Of a stretch of 64,000 bases of DNA, positions 61,354-64,000 are shown piece after piece. The notes below the pieces were generated by a model. That model was not told where the DNA came from. It worked only from the letters and a program-made list of their open reading frames with translations, and did no database searches. The DNA comes from Clostridium bovifaecis (lineage in GTDB: Bacteria; Bacillota; Clostridia; Clostridiales; Clostridiaceae). Numbering within the stretch: the stretch's first letter is position 1; every line of letters starts with the position of its first letter. The DNA is taken from assembly GCA_009738435.1 (NCBI GenBank), contig CP046522.1:1147249-1211248 (forward strand), in the 5' to 3' direction. Position numbers and translations under genes: made by a program.

Positions 61354-62464
61354 TAGACCCAAGACAGAAAATGCTAGCACAAAATTTGGTAAATTATTCA
61401 TGTAAACTAAAAGAAGGGGAGAAGGTGTTGATAGAAGCTTTTGATCCTGACATAACTTTTGTAGCTGAGCTAGTGAAGGCCGCATATGAAGCAAAGGCCA
61501 TACCTTTTGTAACAATAAAGAATAAGACGGTTGATAGAGCAATTTTAATGAATTGCAGCGAAGAGCAAATGAAAATGATGGCAAAATATGAAGCCGCAAG
61601 AATGTCTGATATGGACGCTTACATAGGAGTTAGAGCAGCATGGAATACTAATGAACATTCTGATGTTTCAAGTGAGAGGCTTACAGTATATAATAAGTAT
61701 TTTGGAATGAAGTTCATGGGAAAATAAGAGTGCCAAAGACAAGATGGGTTGTTTTAAGATATCCAACACCATCTATGGCACAATCTGCTGATATGAGCAC
61801 AGAAGCTTTTGAAGATTTCTATTTTGATGTATGTAATCTTGATTACGGTAAAATGTCAAAGGCTATGGATGGCCTTGTAAATATACTTGAAAAAACTGAT
61901 AAAGTGCGCATAGTTGGTAAAGATACAGATCTTACTTTTTCAATAAAGGGTTTACCTGCAATTAAGTGTGCTGGAGATATGAATATACCTGATGGAGAAG
62001 TATTTACAGCTCCAGTTAAAGATTCAGTAAATGGATATATAACTTATAATGCTCCATCACTTTATGATGGATTCACTTTTGAGAATATAAGACTTGAGTT
62101 TAAGGATGGAAAAATAGTAAAAGCTACTGCAAATGATACAGAGAGAATAAATCATATCTTTGATACTGATGAAGGAGCAAGATATGTTGGAGAGTTTGCT
62201 ATAGGAGTTAATCCTTATATATTGAAGCCGATGAAGGACACCCTATTTGATGAAAAGATAGCAGGTTCAATACACTTTACACCAGGTGCTTCCTATGATG
62301 AATGTTACAATGGAAATAAATCTTCTGTTCACTGGGATTTAGTATTTATCCAAAGGCCAGAATATGGCGGAGGAGAGATATACTTCGATGACGTTCTTAT
62401 AAGAAAAGATGGGTTATTTGTTATAGATGAACTAAAGGGATTAAATCCTGAGAACTTAAGATAG
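61350..62464 (+). pseudogene. M29 family aminopeptidase, frameshifted
   Basis: The first frame (61350-61727) gives the N-terminal MIDPRQKMLAQNLVNYSCKLKEGEKVLIEAF domain. The second frame runs through 62464 with [65 protein letters not shown] and [24 protein letters not shown], the metal-binding half of M29 peptidases. Adding one A to the A run at 61720-61724 restores a continuous frame through [11 protein letters not shown] full protein would have about 371 residues. A sequencing error is plausible. Confidence 0.84.
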
Positions 62465-62531
62465 TAAAGCTCAGCTATTTGACAATGATAATAAATTTAA
62501 TTATAATATAAAATAAAAAATAATTATATGA

Positions 62532-62598
62532 TTTCGTATAACCCCGATGATATGGTTTGGGGGTATCTACCAGGAACCAATAATTCCTGATTACGAAG
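62532..62598 (+). ncRNA. Adenine-type purine riboswitch
   Basis: The sequence has the purine aptamer pattern: TCGTATAA, GATGATATGGTTTGGGGGT, ATCTACCAGGAACC, CCTGATTACGA. P1 is formed by TTCGTA and TACGAA. The residue that pairs with the ligand (position 74, base 62591) is T, which selects adenine over guanine. It precedes adenosine deaminase. Confidence 0.93.
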
Positions 62599-62640
62599 AA
62601 GATACATTACGCGTATTTTCTTTGTAGTCAGGAATTTTTT
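62581..62640 (+). terminator. Terminator of the adenine riboswitch platform
   Basis: AATTCCTGA-TAC pairs with GTA-TCAGGAATT, with an inner stem AAGAA/TTCTT, followed by TTTT. Its 5' arm uses P3/P1 bases of the aptamer, so adenine binding should prevent termination and switch add on. Confidence 0.8.
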
Positions 62641-62682
62641 GTTTTCCACTATCTTATATAACTATAAAAGGAGGAAGATTGT

Positions 62683-63675
62683 ATGAGATTTGATAACCTA
62701 CCTAAAATAGAACTACACTGCCATCTAGATGGCAGTGTTAGACCTGAGACAATAATTGATATTTCAACTAAAGATAATATTAATATTCCAAGCAATGATA
62801 TTAACATTATAAGAAATATGTTAATTGCTCCTTGGGAATGTGAGTCACTTGATGAGTATTTAGAAAGATTTAAGCTTCCATTAAAGGTAATGCAAACAAA
62901 GGATAATATTAGAAGAATAGCTTTTGAGCTTCTTGAGGATGCATCCAAAGAAAATGTAAAATATATAGAGGTACGATTTGCTCCCTTGCTTCACAGGGAA
63001 AAAGGGCTCAGTATAGAAGGGATAATTGAAAGCGTACTAGAGGGAATTAAAGATGCTGAGAACAGGTATGATATTGAAGGGAATTTAATACTTTCATGCT
63101 TAAAGCATATGCCAGTAGAAACTGCCGTTGAGGTAATAGAAAAGGGAAAAAAGTTTCTTGGAAAAGGCGTTGTAGCTGTAGATTTAGCAGCAAGTGAAGA
63201 TGAAGGTTTTTCACAAAGATTTGTAGAGCCTATAGCCTTAGCTAGAAAATATGGTTATAGAATAACAATACATGCAGGAGAAACAGGTACTGGTAGAAAT
63301 GTACTTGAAGCAGTTGAGGTGCTTGGTGCTGAAAGAATTGGACATGGCGTCTATATAACTAATTGCTTGGAAGCTTATAATATAGTAAAAGAGAAAAACA
63401 TTACTCTTGAAATATGTCCAACTAGCAATGTTCAAACTAAAGCAGTTAATAGATATGAAAGCCATCCAGTGTATGATTTTTATAAGGATGGAATAAAGGT
63501 AACTATAAACACTGATAATAGAACTGTATCAGATACAACCATGACTAAGGAATATAATATACTATCCGATAAATTTAATTTAAGTTATGAGGAGTATAAG
63601 CAAACGTACTACAATGCCATAGAGGCATCTTTCGCAAATAAGGAAGTAAAGGAAAGATTAAAAAGATATATTTAA
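62683..63675 (+). CDS. add: Adenosine deaminase
   Basis: 330 residues. Converts adenosine (or deoxyadenosine) to inosine. The zinc ligands are in LHCHLDGS (His12, His14). Other motifs are IHAGETGTG near 203 (catalytic His and Glu), ERIGHGVY near 225, and TINTDNRTVS near 272 (Asp metal ligand in TDN). The start follows AAAGGAGG. The adenine riboswitch upstream makes sense if add relieves adenine compound excess. Confidence 0.94.
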   Translation: MRFDNLPKIELHCHLDGSVRPETIIDISTKDNINIPSNDINIIRNMLIAPWECESLDEYLERFKLPLKVMQTKDNIRRIAFELLEDASKENVKYIEVRFAPLLHREKGLSIEGIIESVLEGIKDAENRYDIEGNLILSCLKHMPVETAVEVIEKGKKFLGKGVVAVDLAASEDEGFSQRFVEPIALARKYGYRITIHAGETGTGRNVLEAVEVLGAERIGHGVYITNCLEAYNIVKEKNITLEICPTSNVQTKAVNRYESHPVYDFYKDGIKVTINTDNRTVSDTTMTKEYNILSDKFNLSYEEYKQTYYNAIEASFANKEVKERLKRYI

Positions 63676-63727
63676 TAGCACAATAAAAAATGTCCAGCAA
63701 TGGCTGGGCATTTTTTATTGTGCTATT
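63674..63727 (+). terminator. Terminator after add (bidirectional)
   Basis: AATAGCACAATAAAAAATG-CCAGC pairs with GCTGG-CATTTTTTATTGTGCTATT across a 4-base loop. Confidence 0.9.
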
Positions 63728-63748
63728 AAATGGAGGTGTATTTGAATA

Positions 63749-64000
63749 CTATTGGACCTTATACCATCCTCTAGATTGCATTGCATTAAACAATGTTTCA
63801 GCATGACCTTGCTCTTCCTGCTGTATATGTTGAAGTTGTTTTCTAATATTAGGGTCAACAGATTCTAACACAGCATTATTATAAGAGCTTGAAACATGTT
63901 TTTCTGTAGATAGAGCATCATTTAAAAGTTGAGCATCTGTTATTCCAAGACTATTTTGTATATTTGATAAATCGCCTTGAGGTTTATCGTAAGTCTCAAA
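63749..64000 (-). CDS. Spore coat protein, CotF family (partial)
   Basis: The minus strand reads from the window edge to a TAG at 63749-63751. The 83 residues seen include DAQLLNDALSTEKHVSSSYNNAV, DPNIRKQLQHIQQEEQGHAETLFNAMQSRGWYKVQ. This is the C-terminal part of a CotF-like ferritin-fold coat protein (COG5577). The N-terminus lies beyond the window. It supports a spore-forming organism. Confidence 0.82.
   Translation of the reverse strand, partial: FETYDKPQGDLSNIQNSLGITDAQLLNDALSTEKHVSSSYNNAVLESVDPNIRKQLQHIQQEEQGHAETLFNAMQSRGWYKVQ

Overview
The window is AT-rich, densely packed and mostly plus-stranded, with strong Shine-Dalgarno sites (GGAGG types), many intrinsic terminators and cis-acting RNA switches. 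Gene content (bifunctional AdhE, a two-subunit acetoacetate/butyrate-type CoA transferase, RNase J, a T-box leader, flavodiiron and iron-sulfur repair proteins, a CotF-type spore coat protein) points to an anaerobic, spore-forming Clostridium or close relative. I saw no rRNA, tRNA, transposase, phage gene or CRISPR array.

Layout. 1-6502: sulfur acquisition: a taurine-type ABC importer (tauCAB), a CoA-disulfide reductase/rhodanese fusion and a YeeE/YedE transporter. The two transcription units share an operator of alternating ATAAC/GTTAT half-sites spaced exactly 10 bp. 6787-9980: CoA-transferase pair and RNase J. 10344-16983: ribose operon rbsR-K-D-A-C-B ending in deoC, with a cre-like site at the promoter. 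17236-23856: second sugar/polyol operon: frameshifted LacI regulator, binding protein, ATPase, permease, TIM-barrel isomerase, Gfo/Idh/MocA dehydrogenase. 23902-29492: MBL hydrolase, DUF1904, EamA exporter, TrkA/TrkH potassium uptake. 29540-32240 (minus): DEDDh exonuclease, a two-gene LysO lysine exporter, and thiT behind a TPP riboswitch. 32241-37369: decayed DNA, an aromatic acid exporter-like gene, a dicarboxylate/amino-acid symporter and a convergent aspartate 4-decarboxylase. 37701-39835: XRE regulator with DUF2157 and GDYXXLXY membrane proteins. 40283-45720: malic enzyme, a CutA/NIF3-like protein, mntP behind a yybP-ykoY (Mn2+) riboswitch, and adhE behind a near-perfect Rex site. 45932-49992: YbaK deacylase, a Crp/Fnr regulator with an N-terminal Cys cluster, then a T-box leader (specifier probably Cys) driving tcyP and an ATP-grasp ligase. 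50337-53203: nitrosative/oxidative stress module fprA-ric-DUF438 hemerythrin, with an FNR-like box in class II position. 53348-58414: VanW, ArsC-like and MATE genes, a probable 6S RNA, and an MFS transporter. 58468-64000: chemoreceptor, lipoprotein, DUF1653, M29 aminopeptidase, adenine riboswitch plus adenosine deaminase, and a partial spore coat gene.

How it fits together. Sulfur runs through the window: taurine-type uptake, persulfide/thiosulfate handling, and cystine import apparently governed by cysteinyl-tRNA. Fermentative redox control appears at adhE (strong Rex site) and perhaps ctfAB (weaker site). Four riboswitch classes or T-boxes (TPP, Mn2+, tRNA, adenine) sit directly before matching genes.

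Caution: five genes carry a one- or two-base disruption (LacI, EamA 5' end, VanW, MFS, M29 peptidase). Three are explained by loss of one AT unit from an AT repeat and two by loss of one base from a T or A run. This may be sequencing/assembly error, or real slippage. The strongest candidates for new biology are the T-box-tcyP-ATP-grasp operon and the sulfur operator array.
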